A stretch of 5,292 nt of DNA from Micrococcales bacterium (lineage in GTDB: Bacteria > Actinomycetota > Actinomycetes > S36-B12 > UBA10799). Position 1 is the stretch's first letter. Each line of letters begins with the position of its first letter. The stretch is taken from positions 1 through 5,292 of the forward strand of contig JAHEXM010000158.1 in the NCBI GenBank assembly GCA_023252115.1, read 5' to 3'. A program made the translations under genes and the position numbers. Of this stretch, positions 1-5,292 are shown in pieces. The notes under the pieces were generated by a model that was given only the letters and a program-made list of their open reading frames with translations, was not told the origin of the DNA and ran no database searches.

Positions 1-152
1 AAGAAGTCGAGACTTCGCCCGAGACTGACTCTGCGGAGCGCAAGGAAAAGATTGATACGGACGTCGACGCGATCCTCGACGAGATCGACGAGGTACTGGA
101 AGAGAATGCAGAAGAGTTCGTGTCCTCGTTTGTTCAGAAGGGTGGGCAATAA
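1..152 (+). CDS. pup: Prokaryotic ubiquitin-like protein Pup (C-terminal part, 5' end outside window)
   Basis: Reading from base 3 gives 49 codons and a TAA stop at 150-152. Pup is about 64 residues in M. tuberculosis, so roughly the first 15 residues lie upstream. The visible part is very acidic. It contains a helix-forming stretch, [14 protein letters not shown], which matches the conserved Pup region bound as a coiled coil by the Mpa/ARC ATPase, and it ends in VQKGGQ. Pup is the small, intrinsically disordered modifier joined to lysines of proteins destined for the proteasome. The terminal Gln means this Pup is made as a precursor that Dop must deamidate to Glu before PafA can ligate it. 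The lysine three residues before the terminal Gln matches the conserved C-terminal lysine of mycobacterial Pup. The prcB start codon lies 2 bases after the stop, and its ribosome-binding site sits inside the last pup codons, so the two genes are probably cotranscribed and translationally coupled. Identification is firm; only the start is unseen. Confidence 0.96.
   Translation, partial: EVETSPETDSAERKEKIDTDVDAILDEIDEVLEENAEEFVSSFVQKGGQ
136..146 (+). promoter_or_regulatory. Ribosome-binding site for prcB inside the pup 3' end
   Basis: The purine-rich stretch AGAAGGGTGGG lies 8 bases before the GTG at 155 and is the best Shine-Dalgarno match near it. It supports GTG 155 as the prcB start over the in-frame TTG and GTG codons at 200-205, which have no comparable purine tract at the right distance. 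It overlaps the codons for the Gln-Lys-Gly-Gly tail of Pup. Confidence 0.6.
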
Positions 153-154
153 GC

Positions 155-358
155 GTGACGGGTTCGTCCGGGCCATTACCTGGCCTACCCCAGCCGTTTT
201 TGGTGCCTGGCACCTCATCGTTTTCAGCGTTCCTTGCGGACTTCGACGCCAGCCTGTTGCCCGGTGCCGGGCTCACTCGGGCTGGATATAGCAGCGCAGC
301 TGCGAGCAATGCCCGCTCCGGTAATGGTCCGGGGCCATTCGATTCGGTCCCGCACGGC
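155..358 (+). other. PrcB propeptide-coding segment
   Basis: These 68 codons precede the predicted catalytic Thr codon (ACG at 359-361). The segment is rich in Gly, Pro, Ser and Ala, with one probable helix (residues 21-36) and a PHG sequence just before the cleavage site. In Rhodococcus the beta propeptide aids assembly of half-proteasomes and is removed autocatalytically when they join. That role is inferred here from family membership. Confidence 0.85.
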
Positions 359-1063
359 ACGACAATTGTCGCGCTCTCGTTTCCTGGCGGCGTCATCATG
401 GCTGGCGACCGACGCGCGACTGCTGGCAATGTCATTGCCCAGCGAGACATTGAGAAGGTTTTTGAAGCTGACGAACATGCGGTAGTCGGAATCGCCGGCA
501 CAGCCGGGTTGGCATTGGAACTCGTGCGCCTTTACCAAGTTGAACTTGAGCACTACGAAAAAATCGAGGGAGCGACGCTGTCTCTCGAAGGTAAGGCGAA
601 CAAACTTGCGGCGATGCTTCGTGGCAATTTGGGTTTGGCAATGCAGGGACTGGCAGTTGTTCCGTTGCTTGCCGGATACGACCCCGACCGCGAAATCGGA
701 CGGATCTATTCCTACGACGTAACCGGCGGACGCTACGAGGAACACATGTTCCATGCCGTTGGTTCCGGCAGTCAGTTCGCTCGTGGCGCGCTCAAGAAGC
801 TGTACAAGGCAGACCTTTCAGAAACAGCAGCTGTTACTGCTGCGCTCGAGGCTTTGTATGACGCAGCCGACGATGATTCGGCAACCGGTGGGCCCGATCT
901 TGCTCGCAAGATTTACCCGGTGATCACAGTGGTCGATGCCGAGGGTGTTCGAGTCCTCACCGATGCGCAGGTCGAGCCGCTGGTGCAGGAAGTTGTGCGC
1001 GCGCGTCAGTCGTCACCGGACGGACCCAATGCGGCGTTGCCGGGTAGCGGGGGCGCGTCATGA
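155..1063 (+). CDS. prcB: 20S proteasome beta subunit PrcB (proenzyme)
   Basis: This is the catalytic beta subunit of the cytoplasmic 20S proteasome, an N-terminal nucleophile (Ntn) threonine hydrolase that degrades unfolded, pupylated substrates. The 302-residue product begins with a 68-residue propeptide. The propeptide contains [16 protein letters not shown] (21-36), which resembles the conserved helical segment of the mycobacterial propeptide. Autocleavage is expected between Gly68 and Thr69 in PHGTTIVAL, leaving a mature chain of 234 residues. In mature numbering the expected Thr1, Asp17 (AGDRR) and Lys33 are all present (Thr69, Asp85, Lys101), so the subunit should be active. Other family motifs are [31 protein letters not shown] and the [11 protein letters not shown] stretch near the C-terminus. 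GTG at 155 is chosen for its 2-base distance from the pup stop and its ribosome-binding site. The propeptide is somewhat longer than the 57 residues I recall for M. tuberculosis. The last codons overlap the prcA start by 4 bases, which fits equal production of the two subunits. Confidence 0.97.
   Translation: MTGSSGPLPGLPQPFLVPGTSSFSAFLADFDASLLPGAGLTRAGYSSAAASNARSGNGPGPFDSVPHGTTIVALSFPGGVIMAGDRRATAGNVIAQRDIEKVFEADEHAVVGIAGTAGLALELVRLYQVELEHYEKIEGATLSLEGKANKLAAMLRGNLGLAMQGLAVVPLLAGYDPDREIGRIYSYDVTGGRYEEHMFHAVGSGSQFARGALKKLYKADLSETAAVTAALEALYDAADDDSATGGPDLARKIYPVITVVDAEGVRVLTDAQVEPLVQEVVRARQSSPDGPNAALPGSGGAS
1046..1053 (+). promoter_or_regulatory. Ribosome-binding site for prcA
   Basis: AGCGGGGG at the end of prcB lies 6 bases before ATG 1060. 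An in-frame ATG at 1066 would be 12 bases away. The spacing favours 1060, and that start also gives an N-terminus the same length as that of M. tuberculosis PrcA. Confidence 0.45.
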
Positions 1064-1749
1064 CAATGCCCTTTTATGTCTCGCCCGAACAGCTCATCAA
1101 AGATAAGGCCGACTATGCCCGCAAGGGCATCGCTCGCGGACGGTCAGTCGTTGTTCTTGAGTTTGACAACGGCATCTTGTTTGTTGCCGAAAATCCGAGC
1201 AGGGCGCTACACAAGATCAGCGAGATCTATGACCGCATCGCGTTCGCGGCAGTCGGCAAATACAACGAATTTGAAAACCTGCGCGTTGCTGGTGTTCGTT
1301 TCGCAGATCTGCGTGGCTATTCCTACGACCGACGCGACGTCACCTCTCGTAGTTTGGCCAATGCATACGCCCAGACACTCGGAACAGTTTTCACCGAAGC
1401 ACCCAAGCCCTATGAGGTCGAAGTCGTCGTTGCTGAAGTTGGCCCTGAACAAGGAACGGATCAGCTCTATCGATTGACCTTCGACGGTTCGGTTGCCGAC
1501 GAACACGGATTCGTGGCCATGGGCGGTTCAGCCGAGTCGATCGGTGAAGTGCTGAAGGAGGGCTGGCAAGAGTCGCTCACGTTGTCGGCGGCGGCAAAGT
1601 TGGCAGTAAAGGCGCTCGGTCGAGGCGAAAACGGAGAGCAACGCGAGATCGATCCTGCTGGACTTGAGGTTGCAGTATTGGATCGAGCTCGTCCACGCCG
1701 AAAGTTCAAGCGCCTCACCGGACCAAAACTGAGCGAACTTTTGGGCTAA
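1060..1749 (+). CDS. prcA: 20S proteasome alpha subunit PrcA
   Basis: This is the non-catalytic alpha subunit. Seven copies form each outer ring of the 20S core, gate the entry pore with their N-termini and dock the Mpa/ARC ATPase. The 229-residue product starts [11 protein letters not shown], matching the gating N-terminus ending in SPEQ that is typical of bacterial PrcA. It continues with [56 protein letters not shown] and [19 protein letters not shown]. Lys52 (HKISE) aligns without gaps with the M. tuberculosis lysine that binds the C-terminal carboxylate of proteasome activators. There is no N-terminal catalytic Thr, as expected for an alpha subunit. The protein ends soon after [19 protein letters not shown] and lacks the acidic/Ser-Gly tail of the 248-residue M. 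tuberculosis protein. The start overlaps the prcB stop (ATGA), implying translational coupling. ATG at 1066 is a possible alternative that would remove only two residues. Confidence 0.97.
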   Translation: MTMPFYVSPEQLIKDKADYARKGIARGRSVVVLEFDNGILFVAENPSRALHKISEIYDRIAFAAVGKYNEFENLRVAGVRFADLRGYSYDRRDVTSRSLANAYAQTLGTVFTEAPKPYEVEVVVAEVGPEQGTDQLYRLTFDGSVADEHGFVAMGGSAESIGEVLKEGWQESLTLSAAAKLAVKALGRGENGEQREIDPAGLEVAVLDRARPRRKFKRLTGPKLSELLG

Positions 1750-1799
1750 CGCCGCGAAAACAGCCAAGTTTGGGAGCGACGTTTCACCGTTTTTGCGCA

Positions 1800-1805
1800 T
1801 AGTCT
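1800..1805 (+). promoter_or_regulatory. Possible -10 element (TANNNT) for a leaderless pafA transcript
   Basis: The 62-base gap between prcA and pafA contains TAGTCT, a match to the actinobacterial -10 consensus TANNNT, ending 6 bases before the A of ATG 1812. That distance would put the transcription start at or next to the first base of the start codon. No Shine-Dalgarno-like purine run lies just before the ATG, which fits leaderless translation, a common mode in Actinomycetota. No convincing -35 box is seen at 16-19 bases upstream. The six-base motif is weak alone, so this is a prediction, and pafA may also be read from the upstream operon promoter. Confidence 0.4.
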
Positions 1806-1811
1806 GACCTC

Positions 1812-3182
1812 ATGGACCGGCGCATCTTCGGGATCGAGACGGAATACGGGGTCACCTGTACGTTTCGCGGTCAGCGACGACTGTCGCCTGACGAAGTTGC
1901 TCGCTATTTGTTTCGCAGAGTTGTGTCGTGGGGGCGAAGCTCAAACGTCTTTCTGCGTAACGGTGCGCGGTTGTATCTCGATGTCGGAAGTCATCCCGAA
2001 TACGCGACACCCGAATGTGATGACGTTCGTGAAGCCGTTGTCCAAGACAAGGCGGGGGAGCGGATCCTCGAAGGCCTTCTGGTCGATGCGCAACGTCGGT
2101 TAGCCGAAGAAGGCATTTCTGGCGAGATCTACTTGTTCAAAAACAACACTGACTCTGCGGGTAACTCATACGGCTGTCACGAAAACTACTTAGTTGGCCG
2201 CCAAGGCGAGTTCAGTCGACTTGCCGACGCGCTGATCCCATTTTTTGTGTCTCGTCAGATCGTCGTTGGCGCTGGCAAGGTGTTGCAAACTCCTCGCGGC
2301 GCTGTCTACAGCGTTAGTCAGCGCGCCGAGCACATTTGGGAAGGCGTTTCAAGTGCGACTACGAGGTCGCGCCCGATTATCAACACCCGCGACGAACCAC
2401 ATGCGGATGCCGAGCGGTACCGACGCTTGCACGTAATTGTTGGCGACTCGAACATGAGCGAAACGACGACGATGCTCAAGCTCGGTGCAACTGATTTGGT
2501 CCTGCGCATGTTGGAAGCCAATCGACCGATGCGCGATCTGACTCTGGAGAATCCGATTCGGGCGATCCGCGAAATTAGTCATGACCCGACCGGGCGGCGG
2601 ACCGTGCGCCTTGCCAATGGCCGTGAAATGTCAGCCCTTGAGATCCAGGGTGAATATTTCGAACGGGCGCGTTCGCATGCCGACAGTGTTGGCTTGTTGG
2701 ACGACCCAGACGGAGTTCCGGCGCGGACCATAGAACTGTGGGGACGAGCACTCAAAGCCGTTGAAGCCAATGACCTTTCGGCCATTGAGACTGAGATTGA
2801 CTGGGTAATAAAGCTGCGCTTGATCGAGCGGTATATGGAAAAGCACAACATGTCCCTGTCAGATCCACGTATTGCTCAGATTGATCTGGCCTATCACGAC
2901 ATCACCCGGACTCGCGGCCTGTACTACTTGCTACAAAAGCGGGGCGTCATTTCGCGAACAACCCGTGATCTGGACATCTTTGAGGCCAAGTCAGTCCCGC
3001 CGCAAACCACCCGTGCCCGCCTTCGCGGGGAGTTCATCAAGCATGCTCAATTGCATCGGCGGGACTTCACCGTTGACTGGGTTCACCTCAAGCTCAACGA
3101 CCAAGCCGCCCGCACCGTGCTGTGCAAAGACCCGTTTCGCAGCGTTGATGAGAGGGTCGAAAAGCTCATCGCCAGTATGTGA
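1812..3182 (+). CDS. pafA: Pup-protein ligase PafA
   Basis: PafA joins the C-terminal Glu side chain of deamidated Pup to substrate lysines by an isopeptide bond. It uses ATP and a gamma-glutamyl-phosphate intermediate, and belongs to the carboxylate-amine ligase family related to glutamine synthetase. The 456-residue product is close to the M. tuberculosis length of 452. Visible landmarks are the N-terminal GIETEYG strand with metal/nucleotide-binding Glu9 and Glu11, and [16 protein letters not shown] with Asp57, the proposed catalytic base. They are followed by [20 protein letters not shown] (108-127), [20 protein letters not shown] (173-192) and [19 protein letters not shown] (205-223). 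The small C-terminal domain begins around [13 protein letters not shown] (397-409) and ends in VHLKLNDQA...[19 protein letters not shown]. Dop is a close paralogue, but the [16 protein letters not shown] start, the C-terminal sequence and the position after prcA all indicate PafA. I see no Dop-loop insertion after the first strand. ATG at 1812 gives the canonical N-terminus. Confidence 0.97.
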   Translation: MDRRIFGIETEYGVTCTFRGQRRLSPDEVARYLFRRVVSWGRSSNVFLRNGARLYLDVGSHPEYATPECDDVREAVVQDKAGERILEGLLVDAQRRLAEEGISGEIYLFKNNTDSAGNSYGCHENYLVGRQGEFSRLADALIPFFVSRQIVVGAGKVLQTPRGAVYSVSQRAEHIWEGVSSATTRSRPIINTRDEPHADAERYRRLHVIVGDSNMSETTTMLKLGATDLVLRMLEANRPMRDLTLENPIRAIREISHDPTGRRTVRLANGREMSALEIQGEYFERARSHADSVGLLDDPDGVPARTIELWGRALKAVEANDLSAIETEIDWVIKLRLIERYMEKHNMSLSDPRIAQIDLAYHDITRTRGLYYLLQKRGVISRTTRDLDIFEAKSVPPQTTRARLRGEFIKHAQLHRRDFTVDWVHLKLNDQAARTVLCKDPFRSVDERVEKLIASM

Positions 3183-3186
3183 GGCT

Positions 3187-3190
3187 AGGG
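3187..3190 (+). promoter_or_regulatory. Short ribosome-binding site for the FKBP gene
   Basis: AGGG lies 8 bases before GTG 3199 in the 16-base gap after pafA, and a second GAGG overlaps the pafA stop (3181-3184). No other start codon in the gap is in frame, so these motifs support GTG as the start of the lipoprotein. Confidence 0.4.
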
Positions 3191-3198
3191 TTCGGCGG

Positions 3199-3270
3199 GT
3201 GATTAACAGACGCGCGCGTATCGCCGCCCTCATTGTCATTCCCGCCCTCGTTCTGCCGGTTGCTGCCTGT
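3199..3270 (+). other. Lipoprotein signal peptide of the FKBP isomerase
   Basis: The segment encodes a basic n-region with three Arg, a hydrophobic core (IAALIVIPALVLPVAA) and Cys24 of the lipobox VAAC (Cys codon TGT at 3268-3270). Cleavage before Cys24 by signal peptidase II and membrane anchoring by lipidation are predicted. The Arg pair (NRRAR) is not a full twin-arginine motif, so Sec export is more likely. Confidence 0.85.
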
Positions 3271-3759
3271 TCGTCGAAGAAATCCGACTCAAACCCGTCG
3301 GCTTCCACTTCGGCTTCAGCAACCTCAGGTGGGCTGGTCACCACGAGCCTTACTGCCCGACAGGTCGAGGTAAGCGGCGGCAACGCAACCACCGCACCCA
3401 CAGTGAAGTTCCCGACACCTTCTTCGGCCTCAGCGCTGTCGACCAAGGATGTAAAGGAAGGCACCGGTCCAGCAGTCAAAGCGTCGGACACCGTCACGGT
3501 GAACTATGTCGGTATTGGTGCGCTCACCAACAAGACCTTCGACTCCTCATACGGCAAACAGCCAGTGAGTTTCCCGCTCTCCGGCGTTATCCCCGGATGG
3601 ACGCAAGGGATTCCGGGAATGAAGGCTGGCGGCCAGCGCACGCTGGTTATCCCCGGATCATTGGCGTACGGAGCAAATCCACCCGACACCGCCATTCAGC
3701 CAAATGAAACGTTGGTGTTTGTCGTCACTCTCGTCAGCATCGGCGCAAGCGCCGGCTAG
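3199..3759 (+). CDS. FKBP-type peptidyl-prolyl cis-trans isomerase, predicted lipoprotein
   Basis: The protein should catalyse cis-trans isomerisation of peptide bonds before proline, acting outside the membrane as a folding factor. From GTG 3199 it has 186 residues. It starts with a basic N-terminus (INRRAR) and a hydrophobic segment (8-23), then a lipobox PVAAC with Cys24 as the expected lipidated residue. A Ser/Thr/Ala-rich linker runs to about residue 80. The FKBP domain spans about 82-182. All ligand-pocket aromatic and hydrophobic residues known from human FKBP12 appear in order: Tyr103, Phe114, Asp115, Phe125, Val130-Ile131, Trp134, Tyr157 and Phe174, so it should be active. The frame stays open upstream to 2872 inside pafA, but that part is pafA read out of frame; the signal peptide fixes the real start. 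Streptomyces coelicolor also carries FKBP isomerase genes (SCO1638/SCO1639) beside pafA, as I recall. The gene is 16 bases from pafA and 9 from pafBC, so it is probably in the same operon. Its role relative to the proteasome is unknown. Confidence 0.93.
   Translation: MINRRARIAALIVIPALVLPVAACSSKKSDSNPSASTSASATSGGLVTTSLTARQVEVSGGNATTAPTVKFPTPSSASALSTKDVKEGTGPAVKASDTVTVNYVGIGALTNKTFDSSYGKQPVSFPLSGVIPGWTQGIPGMKAGGQRTLVIPGSLAYGANPPDTAIQPNETLVFVVTLVSIGASAG
3586..3658 (+). repeat. 13-base direct repeat within the FKBP gene
   Basis: GTTATCCCCGGAT occurs at 3586-3598 and again at 3646-3658, exactly 60 bases apart and in the same reading frame. Both copies encode Val-Ile-Pro-Gly: one in the catalytic VIPGW motif, the other in the LVIPGS strand before the AYG motif. 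This is most simply chance plus shared codon choice for similar short peptides, not a mobile or regulatory repeat. Confidence 0.5.
3741..3754 (+). promoter_or_regulatory. Short GC-rich hairpin at the FKBP/pafBC junction
   Basis: CGGCGC-AA-GCGCCG is a perfect inverted repeat with 6-base arms, ending 2 bases before the FKBP stop and 14 bases before the pafBC GTG. No T-run follows, so it is not an intrinsic terminator. It could influence how ribosomes pass from FKBP to pafBC, but it lies within Ala/Gly-type codons and may be incidental. Confidence 0.3.
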
Positions 3760-3768
3760 ATCACGCCA

Positions 3769-5292
3769 GTGTCTGCCGGTCGCACGGAACGCCTATTGGC
3801 GTTGGTGCTACTCCTCACCTCAACGAGTCGCCCGCTTACCCGGTCCGAGATTCGTGCCGCAGTCCTTGACTACGGCGACGGCTCCGATGACGCATTCGAG
3901 CGAATGTTCGAGCGCGACAAAGACGAGCTGCGATCAATGGGGATTCCACTCGACGTCGTTGAACGTGACGACGAAGACGAAGGAGTTGGCTACCGGCTAA
4001 GCAAGAATTTGACGTTCTTGCCCTCATTGCAACTCGACCCTGCCGAAAGCATGGTCTTGGCTCTTGCCGCGCGTTCGTGGGGTGAAGCAGCGTGGAGCAA
4101 TTCGGCTGTGCTGGGCCTGCGCAAGCTTGAGGCCGCTGGTGATTTTGATGCCCCCGCGATTGACACTGTTGCCTTCTCGCCCAACGTCGAGACGCAAGCA
4201 GTAGCAACCGTGTTGGATGCGACGACGACTCGCCGTCGCGTCAGCTTTCAGTACCGGAAACCAGGCGGTGGCGCCGCGCAGCAGCGCAACGTTGAGCCAT
4301 GGGGCCTCGTTACGGAGCAAGGTCGGTGGTATCTAGTCGGCAATGATGTCGATCGCCAAGCGGTCCGCGCCTTTCGACTCTCGCGCGTCGTGGGGGAGTT
4401 GGCGGCCAAGGGTCCGACTGGCGCATTTGAGCAAGCACACGAGCAAGATTTACGTAGTCATGTCGCCACCCAATTCGGTGCACAGCAGTTGGTGGATGCC
4501 ACGGTGCAACTTCGTGCCAACAGTGGATTTCGACTCCGCGAAGCTGCGACTTCACTCGATGGCGATGTTGCAACGTTTACCGGCATCGACTCGGATTGGC
4601 TTGTCTCCGAGGTACTGCGAGCGGGATCGGCAGCCGAGGTTCTACAGCCAGCGACAGTGCGCGACAGTGTGCGCCAAGGGTTGCAGCGTGTGCTCGAGGC
4701 ACATCCGGTCACACCAGACGCCACCGAGCGCGAGGCGTTGGCCGAACTGGACAAGCCAACGGCAATGTCACGCAATCGGGCCGAAGAGACTGCGACTCGG
4801 CTTTCACGACTGCTTGCGTTAGTTCCGTGGCTTCAGGCTCACCCAGGGGTGACGTACGCCGAGGCCGCCCATCATTTCGGCATTTCGCCGAAAAGACTGC
4901 GCGAGGATCTCGAGCTGGCGGTGTGCACGGAGTTCGGAACTCACATGCTCACTTTGGATATCGATTGTTGGGGCGACCGGCTCACCGTGCGCAATCCGCA
5001 AGGCATTGATGCGCCACTTCGACTCGCCCCAGACGAGGCGATGTCGTTGCTGATCGGTTTGCGATTGCTCAGCCAAGTTCCTGGCACCCACGATCGGGAT
5101 GCCCTAGCTCGGGTCGAGTCCAAGTTGCAGGACCTGGCTGGTGAGGCAGCACAAGCCGTCGCGCATCTGGAAATCACGGATCAGACTCGCACGACCGATG
5201 ACGAGGTGGCCAATGTGGTCGCGGCGGCGCTGATTTCCCGAAAGGCGTTGCGTATTACGTACTGGGGAGCCGCGCGCGACCAGATGAGCACC
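3769..5292 (+). CDS. pafBC: Fused transcriptional activator PafBC (3' end outside window)
   Basis: The frame is open for 508 codons from GTG 3769 to the window edge. The N-terminal half matches PafB: a winged helix-turn-helix (about 4-75, including FERMFERDKDELRSMGIPL), a WYL domain (about 145-215, with VEPWGLV and GRWYLVG at 185-191, then VRAFRLSRV), and a C-terminal extension to about 315. The second half matches PafC: a second helix-turn-helix region (about 340-395, TRLSRLLALVPWLQAHPGV, FGISPKRLREDLE), a linker, and the start of a second WYL domain (RKALRITYW, about 491-499) cut by the edge. The family activates the LexA/RecA-independent DNA-damage response of Actinomycetota. In M. tuberculosis pafB and pafC are separate genes of about 332 and 316 codons; here they form one frame, as in Arthrobacter aurescens PafBC, so about 140-150 residues should remain outside. 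GTG 3769 is the first usual start codon after an in-frame TAG and gives a PafB-like N-terminus. No clear Shine-Dalgarno sequence precedes it, which suggests coupling to FKBP translation. Confidence 0.93.
   Translation, partial: MSAGRTERLLALVLLLTSTSRPLTRSEIRAAVLDYGDGSDDAFERMFERDKDELRSMGIPLDVVERDDEDEGVGYRLSKNLTFLPSLQLDPAESMVLALAARSWGEAAWSNSAVLGLRKLEAAGDFDAPAIDTVAFSPNVETQAVATVLDATTTRRRVSFQYRKPGGGAAQQRNVEPWGLVTEQGRWYLVGNDVDRQAVRAFRLSRVVGELAAKGPTGAFEQAHEQDLRSHVATQFGAQQLVDATVQLRANSGFRLREAATSLDGDVATFTGIDSDWLVSEVLRAGSAAEVLQPATVRDSVRQGLQRVLEAHPVTPDATEREALAELDKPTAMSRNRAEETATRLSRLLALVPWLQAHPGVTYAEAAHHFGISPKRLREDLELAVCTEFGTHMLTLDIDCWGDRLTVRNPQGIDAPLRLAPDEAMSLLIGLRLLSQVPGTHDRDALARVESKLQDLAGEAAQAVAHLEITDQTRTTDDEVANVVAAALISRKALRITYWGAARDQMST

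Noticed and set aside
224..754. A 176-codon open frame on the minus strand inside prcB.
   Set aside because: It lies antisense to an unambiguous prcB frame, has no recognisable domain, and is explained by codon bias in a fairly GC-rich gene.
1741..1767. Imperfect inverted repeat TTGGGCT / AGCCAA after prcA as a terminator.
   Set aside because: The stem is only about 6 bp with a bulge and has no following T-run, so it does not support an intrinsic terminator.
1783..1805. A RecA-NDp-type (PafBC-dependent) promoter, TTGTCRGTG-N8-TANNNT, before pafA.
   Set aside because: With the correct spacing to TAGTCT, the upstream 9-mer TTCACCGTT matches only about 5 of 9 positions, too weak to claim self-regulation by PafBC.
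2872..3198. Upstream extension of the FKBP frame to an ATG at 2872.
   Set aside because: It overlaps the conserved C-terminal domain of PafA in another frame and would bury the lipoprotein signal peptide. GTG 3199 starts the signal peptide directly and has a plausible ribosome-binding site.
3836..5177. Several 60-159 codon frames on both strands within the pafBC region.
   Set aside because: The continuous 508-codon frame with PafB and PafC motifs explains the whole region; these other frames show no family features.
1..5292. CRISPR arrays, tRNA or rRNA genes, insertion sequences, attachment sites or phage genes.
   Set aside because: No tandem repeat-spacer pattern, tRNA-like cloverleaf, transposase motif or terminal inverted repeats were seen; nearly the whole window is coding sequence of one conserved locus.

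Overview
The window is a nearly complete Pup-proteasome (PPS) gene cluster from a member of the Actinomycetota. All genes lie on the + strand: the end of pup, then prcB, prcA, pafA, an FKBP-type peptidyl-prolyl isomerase lipoprotein gene, and a fused pafBC gene that runs off the right edge. Hand counts of three sample lines gave about 53-63% GC, which is moderate for the phylum. The order pup-prcB-prcA-pafA-pafBC is the standard actinobacterial order. The FKBP gene between pafA and pafBC and the fused pafBC both differ from the Mycobacterium tuberculosis arrangement as I remember it. I cannot name the genus.

Layout: 1-152 is the C-terminal part of Pup, ending in GGQ. 155-1063 is the proteasome beta subunit PrcB, a proenzyme with a 68-residue propeptide. 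1060-1749 is the alpha subunit PrcA, overlapping prcB by 4 bases (ATGA). 1750-1811 is the only noticeable gap (62 bases) and carries a possible TANNNT promoter placed for a leaderless pafA transcript. 1812-3182 is the Pup ligase PafA. 3199-3759 is a lipoprotein FKBP isomerase that starts with GTG. 3769-5292 holds the first 508 residues of PafBC, also starting with GTG; it has no stop inside the window. There is no stretch over 300 bases without a gene.

How the genes work together: Pup ends in Gln, so it must be deamidated to Glu by Dop, whose gene is not in the window and is usually just upstream. PafA then joins that Glu to substrate lysines. The ring ATPase Mpa/ARC (not in the window) recognises the Pup coiled coil and feeds the substrate into the PrcA/PrcB 20S chamber. 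PafBC is not part of the degradation machinery. It is a WYL-domain transcriptional activator of the LexA-independent DNA-damage response. The FKBP is predicted to be exported and anchored outside the membrane, so it has no obvious mechanical role in the pathway.

I found no undescribed system here. The points most worth a second look are the pafBC fusion with a possible relic pafC start, the same-frame single-stop junction between the FKBP gene and pafBC with no Shine-Dalgarno sequence, the possible leaderless pafA promoter, and the extracytoplasmic isomerase inside a cytoplasmic proteolysis locus.
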